Assembly: GCA_949948735.1 (NCBI GenBank)
Contig: CATLGV010000004.1
Span: 62,001-126,000, forward strand
Length of the DNA: 64,000 nt
Reading direction: 5' to 3'
From: an uncultured Lachnospiraceae bacterium
GTDB lineage: Bacteria > Bacillota > Clostridia > Lachnospirales > Lachnospiraceae
The position numbers and the translations under genes were made by a program. How positions within the stretch are numbered: the stretch's first letter is position 1; each line of letters opens with the position of its first letter. Below are positions 8,504-16,581 of this stretch, piece by piece. The notes beneath the pieces were generated by a model that was not told the origin of the DNA, searched no databases, and worked only from the letters and a program-made list of their open reading frames with translations.

Positions 8504-8875
8504 ATGGGGGACTTTAAAGAGAATCTGTACCAGAGAAAAAGCTTTATCTATCAGGTTGGAGAGGAGTACTATGCAATAGGCGCCAATACATTTGCGAGAA
8601 TAACGGATTCGCCGGAGGTGGATACCGTGGAGCTGCTGCGCAACGCACTGAAAAAGGGAAACGACCGGCAGGCGGCCAAGTATCTCGATAAGATTGTACG
8701 TACCGCCAACGCCTATCGTGTGGATGCAAAGGAGCATTTCCGGCTGCGGGAGCGGCTGTTCCACTTTGTGGACGCTCTGGAGCGGGAGGACAGGGAGGCA
8801 TACCGGCAGCTGCAGGAGCAGTTATTCGCATTTGATGCGCTGATGGAAAAATATAGCGTGGACAAATTGAAATAA
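8504..8875 (+). CDS. Conserved-looking hypothetical protein, 123 residues
   Basis: I do not recognise this family. The protein starts MGDFKENLYQRKSFIYQVGE and is strongly charged and helical in its second half (KEHFRLRERLFHFVDALERE). It has no signal peptide, membrane segment or metal motif. ATG 8504 is chosen because GGAGG at 8494-8498 lies 5 bases before it; the in-frame TTG 8489 lies upstream of that site. Codon use matches its neighbours. It has its own promoter and sits directly ahead of a tRNA gene, with the tRNA promoter inside its end. Confidence 0.75.
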   Translation: MGDFKENLYQRKSFIYQVGEEYYAIGANTFARITDSPEVDTVELLRNALKKGNDRQAAKYLDKIVRTANAYRVDAKEHFRLRERLFHFVDALEREDREAYRQLQEQLFAFDALMEKYSVDKLK

Positions 8876-8887
8876 ATGTGGTATTAT
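8859..8887 (+). promoter_or_regulatory. Sigma-A promoter for tRNA-Arg
   Basis: TGGACA (8859-8864), a 17-bp spacer and TATTAT (8882-8887) lie about 40 bp ahead of the mature tRNA 5' end. Each box matches five of six consensus bases. The -35 lies within the end of the upstream gene. Confidence 0.55.
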
Positions 8888-8928
8888 AAGAAAAGCGACG
8901 TGATGATGTCGCCATATTTCATGCTTTA

Positions 8929-9000
8929 GCACCCGTAGTCTAATGGATAGAACGGAGGCCTCCGACGCCTTTAATGCAGGTTCGATTCCTGCCGGGTGCA
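8929..9000 (+). tRNA. tRNA-Arg (anticodon CCG)
   Basis: The acceptor arm GCACCCG (8929-8935) pairs with CGGGTGC (8993-8999), with discriminator A9000. The T arm is GCAGG-TTCGATT-CCTGC. The anticodon arm GAGGC/GCCTT closes the seven-base loop CTCCGAC, giving anticodon CCG, which reads CGG. The CCA end is not encoded. Total length is 72 nt. Confidence 0.95.
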
Positions 9001-9055
9001 TTATTATTGCATTTTACCGCATAGGGTACTGTGGAACGGAAGAATGAGGTAGGAA

Positions 9056-10441
9056 ATGGACAACAATAATAACGGTAGCGAAAAGAAGATAAAGAACAAA
9101 AGCCAAAAACAGCAAAGCATAGAACCGGCCAGGCGGGCAGTCCGGCAGCGGGAGCGGAGGCGTTTTTCCGACAGGATGGCATCCGCGCTGGAGCCGCGGA
9201 ATATGCGGGTTATGCTGATCACGGCGCTGAAGGTGCTGCTGCCGATAGCGGCCTGCGTGATTGTGATAGCGGTAGTTGTTTCCTTTATCCACACAAGAAA
9301 GCAGAACGCCTCACAAGAGTCGGGGAATTTGCTGGATGAGCCGCTTGCAAAGGACGAGTACCCGGAGGTCAATACGCTGATGCGCGATTTTTATAAAGCG
9401 CTTGCGGACGGCGACATGGATACGGTAAGAGCGCTTCGGGATTACAATGAAGAGACGGCCATTATTACCTACGATAAGAAGAGCGAGTTTATAGAGGCTT
9501 ATGAGGATGTGACATGCTACACCAAGGACGGTGTGGAGGAAGGCTCCTATTTTGTGTATGTCACATACATGGTGAAGATTGAGGGCATCGATACAAAAGC
9601 GCCGGGCTTGAACGCCTTTTATGTATATCCCGCCGAAGACGGGAGACTGATGATCGACGGCGCGATGGAGAAGAATATAGAAGCGTCCTTAAAGCTTGTC
9701 ACCAGTCAGGACGATGTGGTGGATCTCTATACGAGAATCGACGTAAGCTATAAGGAGGCGCTTGCGGCGGACGAGACGCTGAACGCGTTTATGAAGGACC
9801 TCCCGGTACGGATTAAGAACGAAGTGGGCGAGGCGCTTGCGCTTGCGCAGCTGGAACAGCAGGATACCGCGGATACATCGGTTGCGGGCCTGATAGAGGA
9901 TACGGTTTCACAGATAGAAGGACTGGGTGACGCCAACGGCGCCGGCGCCGGTGCGGCGGTCACGGGGGAGACGCCCGGCGAGGGGGCGCCTGCGGAGGGA
10001 GACACACAGTCCCAGCCTCAGGAAGAAGAGATCCTTGAGAACAAGACCGTTAATCAGATTGTCCGGGCGACTGCGACAGTGAATGTGCGTTCTTCAGACA
10101 GTGAAGAGGCGGATCGCATCGGGCGCGTTGCGGAGGGAACCGAGCTTACACGGCTGGAGGAGCGGATTAACGGCTGGAGCAAAATCATATACGAGGGAAA
10201 GGAAGCCTTTATCAAGAGCGATTACCTTGAGGTTATTTCCACAGAGGCAGAAGGCGCGGTGGTAGGCACCGTTAAGGCGTCCACGAATGTCAATGTGCGC
10301 AATGCGGCGAGCCAGGATGCACCGAAAATCGGCGTTGCCGAGGCGGGGAAATCCTACGATTTGCTTGAGGACCTTGGCGAGTGGTATAAAATCAATTATA
10401 ACGGACAAAACGGATTTGCAAAAGCAGAATTCTTTGAGTAG
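9056..10441 (+). CDS. Membrane-anchored protein with two C-terminal SH3b domains
   Basis: The 461-residue protein has a short, highly basic cytoplasmic N-terminus, one membrane segment (about residues 52-78) and a large extracellular part. A folded domain of about 170 residues of unknown type (about 90-270) precedes a Gly/Ala/Glu-rich linker. Two bacterial SH3 repeats follow, starting at ATATVNVRSSDSEEADRIG and STNVNVRNAASQDAPKIG and each ending in a Trp-Ser/Tyr-Lys-Ile core. Such repeats usually bind cell-wall peptides. There is no catalytic domain, so a wall-binding or envelope-sensing role is inferred. A terminator follows directly. Confidence 0.8.
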   Translation: MDNNNNGSEKKIKNKSQKQQSIEPARRAVRQRERRRFSDRMASALEPRNMRVMLITALKVLLPIAACVIVIAVVVSFIHTRKQNASQESGNLLDEPLAKDEYPEVNTLMRDFYKALADGDMDTVRALRDYNEETAIITYDKKSEFIEAYEDVTCYTKDGVEEGSYFVYVTYMVKIEGIDTKAPGLNAFYVYPAEDGRLMIDGAMEKNIEASLKLVTSQDDVVDLYTRIDVSYKEALAADETLNAFMKDLPVRIKNEVGEALALAQLEQQDTADTSVAGLIEDTVSQIEGLGDANGAGAGAAVTGETPGEGAPAEGDTQSQPQEEEILENKTVNQIVRATATVNVRSSDSEEADRIGRVAEGTELTRLEERINGWSKIIYEGKEAFIKSDYLEVISTEAEGAVVGTVKASTNVNVRNAASQDAPKIGVAEAGKSYDLLEDLGEWYKINYNGQNGFAKAEFFE

Positions 10442-10447
10442 AGAGTA

Positions 10448-10482
10448 CCCATGCAGCCTTAGCGGCCGCATGGGCTTTACTT
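10448..10482 (+). terminator. Rho-independent terminator after the SH3 protein gene
   Basis: CCCATGC (10448-10454) pairs with GCATGGG (10468-10474), and GCC/GGC extends the stem inside after one mismatch. An interrupted T-rich tract (CTTTACTTT) follows. Confidence 0.7.
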
Positions 10483-10516
10483 TATGATATGGAAGCATTT
10501 CAGGGAGAGGAAGGAC

Positions 10517-11527
10517 ATGTTTAAACAAAAGAAAGTGGGAATCATGGGAACCGGAGCGATTGCGGAGGTAATGGCCGGTACAATCAAACGGATGAAGAAC
10601 GTAAAGTGTTACGGCGTCGCATCAAGAGACGAGGAGCGGGCGCGCGCGTTTGCGCAGAAATACGGGATGAAGACCGCTTATACCTCCTATGAGGAGATGG
10701 CGCTTGATGAGAAGCTGGATTTGATTTATATCGCGACGCCGCATTCGGAGCACTATAACAATATGAAGCTGTGTATCGAAAACGGCAGAAATATTCTCTG
10801 TGAAAAAGCCTTTACCGTGAATGCGAAGCAGGCGGAGGAGATTTTGCGCCTTGCAAGGGAGAAGGGCGTTTTTGTGGCGGAGGCGATGTGGACGAGATAT
10901 ATGCCGATGCTTACCACCATAAAAGGCATTCTAAGCTCCGGCATTATCGGGGAGCCGGTAATGCTTGCGGCCAATCTCGGCTACGCCATTTCCCATAAGC
11001 AGCGGCTCACGGATCCTGCGCTTGCGGGCGGCGCGCTGCTGGATTTGGGCGTGTACACGATTAATTTTGCGCTGATGATGTTTGGGAAGGACATTGAGAA
11101 GGTGGAAAGCTCCTGCAGAATGACCGATACGGGGGTAGACGCCGCGCACAGTATAACGATGACCTTCCGGGACGGGAGGATGGCGGTCCTCAACAGCACC
11201 ATGGACGGAATCAGCGACCGCAGAGGCGTAATTTACGGCTCCAAGGGTTATATCGTAGTGGAAAATATCAACAACTTCGAATCGGCGACGGTTTACGACG
11301 CGGGCCATCAGGCAGGAAAGCCGGTTAAAGCGCCCAAACAGATTACCGGCTATGAATATGAGGTTGCTTCCTGTCTCTCGGCGATCGAGAAGGGACAGTC
11401 CGAGTGCTGGGAAATGCCGCATGAGGAGATTGTGCGGGTTATGAAGCTGATGGACGGACTCCGCGAAAGCTGGGGCCTGCAATATCCCTGCGAAAAGGAA
11501 GCGGACATGCAGGACGGCGGCGAATAA
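10517..11527 (+). CDS. Gfo/Idh/MocA-family NAD(P)-dependent oxidoreductase
   Basis: The 336-residue protein has an N-terminal Rossmann fold (VGIMGTGAIAEVMAGTI) and the family motif CEKAFTVNAKQAEE, whose Glu-Lys is the usual catalytic/NAD-site pair. The C-terminal alpha/beta domain starts near GEPVMLAANLGY. These enzymes oxidise or reduce sugars, inositols or related compounds, and the substrate cannot be told from sequence. Start ATG 10517 is placed behind GAGAGGAAGG; the in-frame ATG 10484 overlaps the preceding terminator and is less likely. There are no sugar-transport or catabolic genes nearby. Confidence 0.88.
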   Translation: MFKQKKVGIMGTGAIAEVMAGTIKRMKNVKCYGVASRDEERARAFAQKYGMKTAYTSYEEMALDEKLDLIYIATPHSEHYNNMKLCIENGRNILCEKAFTVNAKQAEEILRLAREKGVFVAEAMWTRYMPMLTTIKGILSSGIIGEPVMLAANLGYAISHKQRLTDPALAGGALLDLGVYTINFALMMFGKDIEKVESSCRMTDTGVDAAHSITMTFRDGRMAVLNSTMDGISDRRGVIYGSKGYIVVENINNFESATVYDAGHQAGKPVKAPKQITGYEYEVASCLSAIEKGQSECWEMPHEEIVRVMKLMDGLRESWGLQYPCEKEADMQDGGE

Positions 11528-11582
11528 ACCGGCATAATCAGGGCAGACTATAGCTATCAATCATGGGAAGAAGGGGATAGCT

Positions 11583-12014
11583 ATGAAAAAGGACGATCAG
11601 GAAATCCTGAAGGAGGTTCAGAAAAATACGGGTATGGCGCTCAAGGCGATTGACACCATATCAGAGAAGGTGAGAGACGATGCGCTTTCGATGGAGCTTT
11701 CCAAGGAGCGGCTGCTTTATTCCGTTATACAGAACAAGGCGACCGACAGGCTCCAGCGTGAAAAGGCGGACAGTTATCACAAGAGCGCGATGGAGGATCT
11801 CATGCTTGAGGGCGGCATTCATATGAATACGCTGACCAACTGCAGTACGGGAAAGATCGCGGAGATGATGATACAGGGCAGCAACAGGGGGCTTACAAGT
11901 ATGTGGAAATCCATCAATCATCACCGGGATTCCGGAGCAGCCTCGATGGAGGTGGCAAAGGAGCTGATGGATTTTGAGGAAAAATGCATTAACCGGCTGA
12001 AAGAATTTTTGTAG
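11583..12014 (+). CDS. Hypothetical helical protein, 143 residues
   Basis: I do not recognise a named family. The sequence is soluble and almost entirely helical, with a repeated amphipathic pattern and a central stretch MEDLMLEGGIHMNTLTNCST. It has no signal peptide or metal cluster. The spacing of His and Glu residues (SYHKSAME, NHHRDS) recalls four-helix bundle proteins, but no diiron site is evident. A GGAAGAAGGGG site precedes ATG 11583. It lies in a same-strand run from the oxidoreductase gene into the pseudouridine synthase, 21 bp before the latter. Confidence 0.7.
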   Translation: MKKDDQEILKEVQKNTGMALKAIDTISEKVRDDALSMELSKERLLYSVIQNKATDRLQREKADSYHKSAMEDLMLEGGIHMNTLTNCSTGKIAEMMIQGSNRGLTSMWKSINHHRDSGAASMEVAKELMDFEEKCINRLKEFL

Positions 12015-12034
12015 ACCGAAGGGGCAATGGCCAT

Positions 12035-12754
12035 ATGACCAGATTGAACAAATATCTTGCGGAATGCGGCGTCTGTTCCCGCAGGGAAGCGGACAGACTG
12101 ATAGAAATGGGCAGGGTAACGGTAAATAACAAACCGGCGGAGGCAGGTATGCAGATAGAGGCGGGAGCTGCGGTTGCGCTTGACGGCGTACTGCTTTCCC
12201 CGCCTTCTGCGCGGGTGGTGCTTGCGTATAACAAGCCGGCGGGCGTTACCTGTACGGAAAAGGATGCGCATGCGCGGCAGACGATTATTGAGGCGCTCGA
12301 TTACCCGCAGCGTCTGACTTATGCAGGGCGCCTTGACAGGGAGTCGGAGGGCCTGATCATTATGACGAATGACGGGGAGCTGATACAGCGCATGACCCGG
12401 GCAAAGAACTGCCACGAAAAAGAATATGTCGTAACGGTGCATAAGGCGGTAACGAAGGCATTTCTCGAAAGTATGGCAAAAGGGGTCTATCTGCCGGAGC
12501 TTGAACAGACGACCCGCCCCTGCAGGACACAGCGGCTTGGAAGCGATACCTTCCGCATTGTACTGACGCAGGGCCTGAACCGGCAGATCCGGCGTATGTG
12601 CAAGGCCTTCGGCTATGAGGTAAAGCGCCTCGTGCGGGTGCGTGTGATGAATGTTGTGCTGGGCGACTTAAAAAGCGGTGCGTACAGAGAGCTCCAGGGA
12701 GAGGAGCTGGAGGCGCTGTATGGGATGTGCGGGATGAATGGAGGCAGACAATGA
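12035..12754 (+). CDS. rluF: Ribosomal large-subunit pseudouridine synthase, RluF type
   Basis: The 239-residue protein has an N-terminal S4 RNA-binding domain (RLNKYLAECGVCSRREADRL). The RsuA/RluB/E/F-class catalytic domain follows with YAGRLDRESEGLIIMTNDG, whose Asp is the nucleophile. LTQGLNRQIRRMCKAFGYEV and VRVRVMNV resemble RluF more than RsuA or RluB. RluF converts U2604 of E. coli 23S rRNA; the site here is inferred. The stop codon overlaps the start of ligA (ATGA), indicating translational coupling. Confidence 0.87.
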   Translation: MTRLNKYLAECGVCSRREADRLIEMGRVTVNNKPAEAGMQIEAGAAVALDGVLLSPPSARVVLAYNKPAGVTCTEKDAHARQTIIEALDYPQRLTYAGRLDRESEGLIIMTNDGELIQRMTRAKNCHEKEYVVTVHKAVTKAFLESMAKGVYLPELEQTTRPCRTQRLGSDTFRIVLTQGLNRQIRRMCKAFGYEVKRLVRVRVMNVVLGDLKSGAYRELQGEELEALYGMCGMNGGRQ

Positions 12755-14730
12755 GTGCGAGTGACAAGTCTATACATAGAATGAAGGAATTAGCGGAAAC
12801 GCTGTGCGCCGCGTCCAAAGCGTATTATGCCGAGGACAGAGAGATTATGAGCAATCGGGAGTATGACGCGCTTTATGACGAGCTGGAGGCGCTGGAGCGG
12901 GAAACCGGTATGGTGCTGGCGGGCAGTCCGACAGCCAGCGTCGGTTACGAGGCGGTGGAGGAGCTGCCCAAGGAGGCACATGCGGCGCCGATGCTCTCCC
13001 TTGGAAAGACCAAGGAACGGGAGGAGCTACGAAGCTGGCTGGACGGAAAGGACGGGATTCTGAGCTGGAAGCTGGACGGGCTTACGGTGGTGCTCACCTA
13101 TCGGGACGGCGCGCTTTTAAAGGCAGTTACCCGCGGGAACGGGGAGATTGGCGAGGTGGTGACCAACAATGCGAAGGTGTTCCGGAATATTCCGCTTCAT
13201 ATCCCGTATCAGGGAGAGCTTGTGGTGCGCGGGGAAGCCGTTATTACCTACAGGGACTTTGAGGAAATCAACAGCCGCATAGAGGATGTTGAAGCCCGAT
13301 ATAAAAATCCGCGCAACCTCTGCTCGGGGTCTGTCCGGCAGCTGAATAATCGGATAACGGCGGAGCGGAATGTGCGTTTCTTCGCGTATGCGCTGGTGCA
13401 GGCACAGGATGCGGACTTTCAAAATTCACGGGAAAATCAGTTTATTTTTTTAAAGGAGCAGGGCTTTGAGGTTGTTGATTATACGCGGGTGACTGCGGAT
13501 ACCGTTGTTGAGGCGGTGGGGGATTACGAGAAGCGGATTGCGTCCAATGAGGTTCCCTCCGACGGGCTTGTACTGATTTACGACGATATCGAATACGGGC
13601 GTTCGCTGGGAAGAACCGCGAAGTTCCCGCGGGATTCGATTGCGTTTAAATGGGCTGACGAGATGATGGAAACGATTCTGACGGAAATCGAGTGGAGCCC
13701 AAGCCGCACGGGGCTGATTAATCCGGTGGCTGTTTTTGAGCCGGTGGAGCTGGAGGGAACGACCGTGAGCCGTGCTTCCGTGCACAATATCAGCATTTTG
13801 CGGGGATTAAAGCTTGGGATAGGGGACAGGATTACGGTTTACAAGGCGAATATGATCATTCCGCAGATTGCGGAGAACCTGACGCAGAGCGACAATGTGG
13901 AGATACCCGCGCATTGCCCGGTGTGCGGCGGGGATACGCAGACGAGGGCGGTGAACGGGGCGGAGTCCCTGTATTGTACAAATCCGCAGTGTGAGGCAAA
14001 GAAGATTAAAGCCTTTACGCTTTTTGTAAGCCGCGACGCGCTGAACATTGACGGCCTGTCGGAGGCGACGCTTGAGAAATTTATCGCCAGAGGCTTTATC
14101 CATGAATATCGGGATATATTCCGGCTGGAGCGGTATCGGGACGAAATCATCGGGATGGAGGGCTTTGGAGAAAAGTCGTACCAAAACCTGATGGACAGTA
14201 TTGACGCGGCGCGCAGTGTTTCGCTGCCGAAGCTGATTTACAGCCTCGGCATTGCCAATATCGGCCTTGCAAATGCAAAGCTTATCTGCAGGTATTACCG
14301 CTATGATTTGGAGGCGATGCGCCGTGCTACGGCACAGGAGCTGAGCGAGATTGACGGTATCGGCGGGGTGATCGGGGCGGCCTTTGAGGCGTTTTTTGCC
14401 GGTGAAGAAAACAATCTTCGATTAGACCGTCTGCTGCAGGAGCTGAGGCTGGAGCAGGAAGAGGCGGATGACGGCGCGCAGGAGCAGCCCCTGGCGGGGA
14501 TGGCGTTTGTGGTGACCGGAAGCCTTGCGCATTTTGCGGGCAGGGATGAGCTGAAGGCGCTGATAGAGAAGAAGGGCGGGAAGGTGACCGGAAGCGTGAC
14601 CTCTAAAACGGTCTGCCTGATCAACAATGATAACGCCTCCGGCTCCGCCAAGAATAAAAAGGCAAAAGAGCTCGGCATACCGATTATGACGGAGGAAGCT
14701 TTTATGGAGGAATACCTGGAGCGCGGTTAG
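12751..14730 (+). CDS. ligA: NAD-dependent DNA ligase
   Basis: The 659-residue protein has the LigA layout. The adenylation domain carries the catalytic lysine in SWKLDGLTV (Lys107; KLDG in place of the commoner KIDG or KVDG). OB-fold, Cys4 zinc finger (CPVCGG...CTNPQC), helix-hairpin-helix repeats (GMEGFGEKSYQNLMDSI) and a C-terminal BRCT domain (LAGMAFVVTGSL) follow. It seals nicks in replication and repair. ATG 12751 is preferred because GGAGG lies 6-7 bases before it and overlaps the preceding stop; the in-frame ATG 12727 lacks a site. Several motif residues differ from E. coli LigA, but all domains are intact. Confidence 0.93.
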   Translation: MSASDKSIHRMKELAETLCAASKAYYAEDREIMSNREYDALYDELEALERETGMVLAGSPTASVGYEAVEELPKEAHAAPMLSLGKTKEREELRSWLDGKDGILSWKLDGLTVVLTYRDGALLKAVTRGNGEIGEVVTNNAKVFRNIPLHIPYQGELVVRGEAVITYRDFEEINSRIEDVEARYKNPRNLCSGSVRQLNNRITAERNVRFFAYALVQAQDADFQNSRENQFIFLKEQGFEVVDYTRVTADTVVEAVGDYEKRIASNEVPSDGLVLIYDDIEYGRSLGRTAKFPRDSIAFKWADEMMETILTEIEWSPSRTGLINPVAVFEPVELEGTTVSRASVHNISILRGLKLGIGDRITVYKANMIIPQIAENLTQSDNVEIPAHCPVCGGDTQTRAVNGAESLYCTNPQCEAKKIKAFTLFVSRDALNIDGLSEATLEKFIARGFIHEYRDIFRLERYRDEIIGMEGFGEKSYQNLMDSIDAARSVSLPKLIYSLGIANIGLANAKLICRYYRYDLEAMRRATAQELSEIDGIGGVIGAAFEAFFAGEENNLRLDRLLQELRLEQEEADDGAQEQPLAGMAFVVTGSLAHFAGRDELKALIEKKGGKVTGSVTSKTVCLINNDNASGSAKNKKAKELGIPIMTEEAFMEEYLERG

Positions 14731-14761
14731 CGCTCCGCGGACTGGAAAAGGAGGGATTTGG

Positions 14762-15667
14762 ATGCCAATCAAGGTACAAAATGATTTGCCTGCCAAGGAA
14801 ATACTGGAAAACGAAAACATATTTGTAATGGATGAGAACCGGGCGACGCATCAGGACATCCGTCCGATACGGGTCTGCATATTGAATCTGATGCCCGTAA
14901 AGCAGGACACAGAGCTGCAGCTGCTTCGCGCGCTTTCCAATACGCCGCTGCAGGTGGATGTGACTTTTCTGATGGTTACAAGCCATGTGTCGCTCAACAC
15001 CTCGGCGAACCATCTGAACCGTTTTTATTCCACCTTTGAGGAAATACGGGAGAAACGCTTCGACGGTTTGATTATCACGGGCGCGCCGGTCGAGGACATC
15101 GCCTTTGAGGAGGTGGACTACTGGACGGAGGTCTGCGGGATCATGGACTGGGCCGAGTCGCATGTCACCTCTACGCTGCATATCTGCTGGGGGGCGCAGG
15201 CAGGCTTTTACCATTATTACGGGATACAGAAGCGGATGCTGCCCGAGAAGCTTTTCGGGCTTTACTACCACAAGGTGCAGAACAGGAAGGTCCCTCTGGT
15301 CAGAGGCTTTGACGATTATTTTCTTGCGCCGCACAGCCGGCATACGGAGACGCCGGCGGCGGAGATACATAAATGCCCGGCGGTTACGGTTTTGGCCGAA
15401 TCGGACGAAGCAGGGATATTTCTTGCCTGTGCGGAAAACGGAAAGAAAATATTTGTAAACGGCCATCCCGAGTATGACCGCTACACGCTGGATGCGGAGT
15501 ATAAGCGGGATCTCGGAAAAGGGCTCCCGATTCATATGCCGAGAAATTATTATCCGGAGGATAATCTGGAGGGCAGGCCGGGGCTGCAGTGGCGTTCACA
15601 CAGCAACAATCTTTATACAAACTGGTTGAATTACTACGTTTACCAGGCGACGCCGTATGAGCTGTAA
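14762..15667 (+). CDS. metA: Homoserine O-acetyltransferase (MetA family)
   Basis: This protein activates homoserine for methionine synthesis. The MetA fold is clear over all 301 residues. The acyl-enzyme Cys142 is in HICWGAQA, and His235 and Glu237 are in GHPEYD. Residue 111 is Glu in GAPVEDIAF. In characterised MetA proteins Glu111 goes with acetyl-CoA and Gly111 with succinyl-CoA, so acetyl transfer is predicted despite the common name succinyltransferase. A ribosome site GGAGG lies before the start. The gene is 31 bp behind ligA. Confidence 0.93.
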   Translation: MPIKVQNDLPAKEILENENIFVMDENRATHQDIRPIRVCILNLMPVKQDTELQLLRALSNTPLQVDVTFLMVTSHVSLNTSANHLNRFYSTFEEIREKRFDGLIITGAPVEDIAFEEVDYWTEVCGIMDWAESHVTSTLHICWGAQAGFYHYYGIQKRMLPEKLFGLYYHKVQNRKVPLVRGFDDYFLAPHSRHTETPAAEIHKCPAVTVLAESDEAGIFLACAENGKKIFVNGHPEYDRYTLDAEYKRDLGKGLPIHMPRNYYPEDNLEGRPGLQWRSHSNNLYTNWLNYYVYQATPYEL

Positions 15668-15748
15668 GCGGCGCTTTCGGGGCTGAGGGAGGCGCTGGCG
15701 CATGATGCGGGCGGCAGCCATGCCGGTGTTTTAAAATATGTGGATAGG

Positions 15749-15777
15749 CACAGAAAAACCGACTTTCACATAGAATA
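15749..15777 (+). promoter_or_regulatory. Sigma-K-like (mother-cell) promoter of sigK
   Basis: CACA (15749-15752), a 16-bp spacer and CATAGAATA (15769-15777) fit the known sigma-K consensus mACm-N16-CATAnnnTA. The same -10 also fits seven of eight positions of the sigma-E -10, but no sigma-E -35 is present. Transcription would begin near 15784. Confidence 0.5.
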
Positions 15778-15804
15778 TTAGAAATGAGTCCCCGGGGGCG
15801 TTCC

Positions 15805-16464
15805 TTGAAAACCTTTGAGCAACCTTTATCAATGGAAGAGGAGTCAGAATATCTGGAGATGATGCACGGCGAGGACAAAGAAGCCGCCCATAGGGCGCGT
15901 CAGGTCTTAATAGAAAGGAATCTGCGGCTTGTGGCACATGTGGCCAAGAAATATATGGGCAGTAACGAGGACATGGAGGACTTGATATCAATAGGAACCA
16001 TCGGACTTATCAAAGCAGTGAATACGTTTAAGGTGGAAAAGGGCAGCCGGCTGGCGACCTATGCCGCCAGGTGTATTGACAACGAGCTGCTGATGATGTT
16101 CCGCATGAAGAAGAAAATCACGCGAGAGGTATCGTTTTATGAGCCGATAGGAACGGATAAGGAGGGCAATGAAATCAATCTGCTGGATATCTGCGTGCAG
16201 GAGCAGAGCGACATCGTGGAGGATATGGATATTGCGGCAAAGATTCAATGCCTTTCCAGATTGATTGAGGAGAAGCTTGACGACAGAGAGAAAAAGATTA
16301 TCCGGCTCCGATACGGCATGGCAGGCGAAAAAAACGACGGAACCGAGATGACACAGAAGGAAATCGGCAGAATGCTGGGCATTTCAAGAAGCTATGTATC
16401 CCGAATAGAAAAAAAGGCGCTGGGAAAATTGAGAATCGGTCTTGAGGAAGCGAAGCTGTATTAA
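15805..16464 (+). CDS. sigK: RNA polymerase sporulation sigma factor sigma-K, lacking a pro-peptide
   Basis: The protein aligns over its length with SigK of Bacillus: FEQPLSMEEESEYL, NLRLVAHVAKKY, EDLISIGTIGLIKAV, LATYAARCIDNELLM, region 3 DPIGTDKEGNE-like EPIGTDKEGNE, and region 4 GISRSYVSRIEKKAL. It directs late mother-cell gene expression in sporulation. Bacillus pro-SigK has about 20 hydrophobic N-terminal residues removed by SpoIVFB. Here the frame is closed by a TAG at 15745, and the codons from there to the start are not hydrophobic, so no pro-peptide exists. TTG 15805 is preferred because GGGGG (15794-15798) lies 6 bases before it. ATG 15784 has no ribosome site and coincides with the predicted transcription start, but remains possible. 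Confidence 0.88.
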   Translation: MKTFEQPLSMEEESEYLEMMHGEDKEAAHRARQVLIERNLRLVAHVAKKYMGSNEDMEDLISIGTIGLIKAVNTFKVEKGSRLATYAARCIDNELLMMFRMKKKITREVSFYEPIGTDKEGNEINLLDICVQEQSDIVEDMDIAAKIQCLSRLIEEKLDDREKKIIRLRYGMAGEKNDGTEMTQKEIGRMLGISRSYVSRIEKKALGKLRIGLEEAKLY

Positions 16465-16469
16465 TTTTT

Positions 16470-16490
16470 ACATTTCAGAAACGTTTTTTT
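16470..16490 (+). promoter_or_regulatory. Palindrome followed by T-run between sigK and comM
   Basis: ACATTTCAGAAACGT (16470-16484) is a near-perfect palindrome directly followed by six T. It may be a weak terminator for sigK. It also matches 11 of 15 positions of the Gram-positive CodY box (AATTTTCWGAAAATT) and lies 16 bp ahead of the comM -35. The sequence alone does not decide between these. Confidence 0.35.
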
Positions 16491-16499
16491 ACCAAAGGA

Positions 16500-16528
16500 T
16501 TGTCGGATAAAGTGCTTTGTGATATAAG
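16500..16528 (+). promoter_or_regulatory. Sigma-A promoter for comM-dprA
   Basis: TTGTCG (16500-16505), a 17-bp spacer and TATAAG (16523-16528) lie 54 bp upstream of comM. Confidence 0.65.
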
Positions 16529-16581
16529 GAAAATCAGACGGTATTACGAAGCAGAATGCAGACACGGAGGAAACGTATCAA

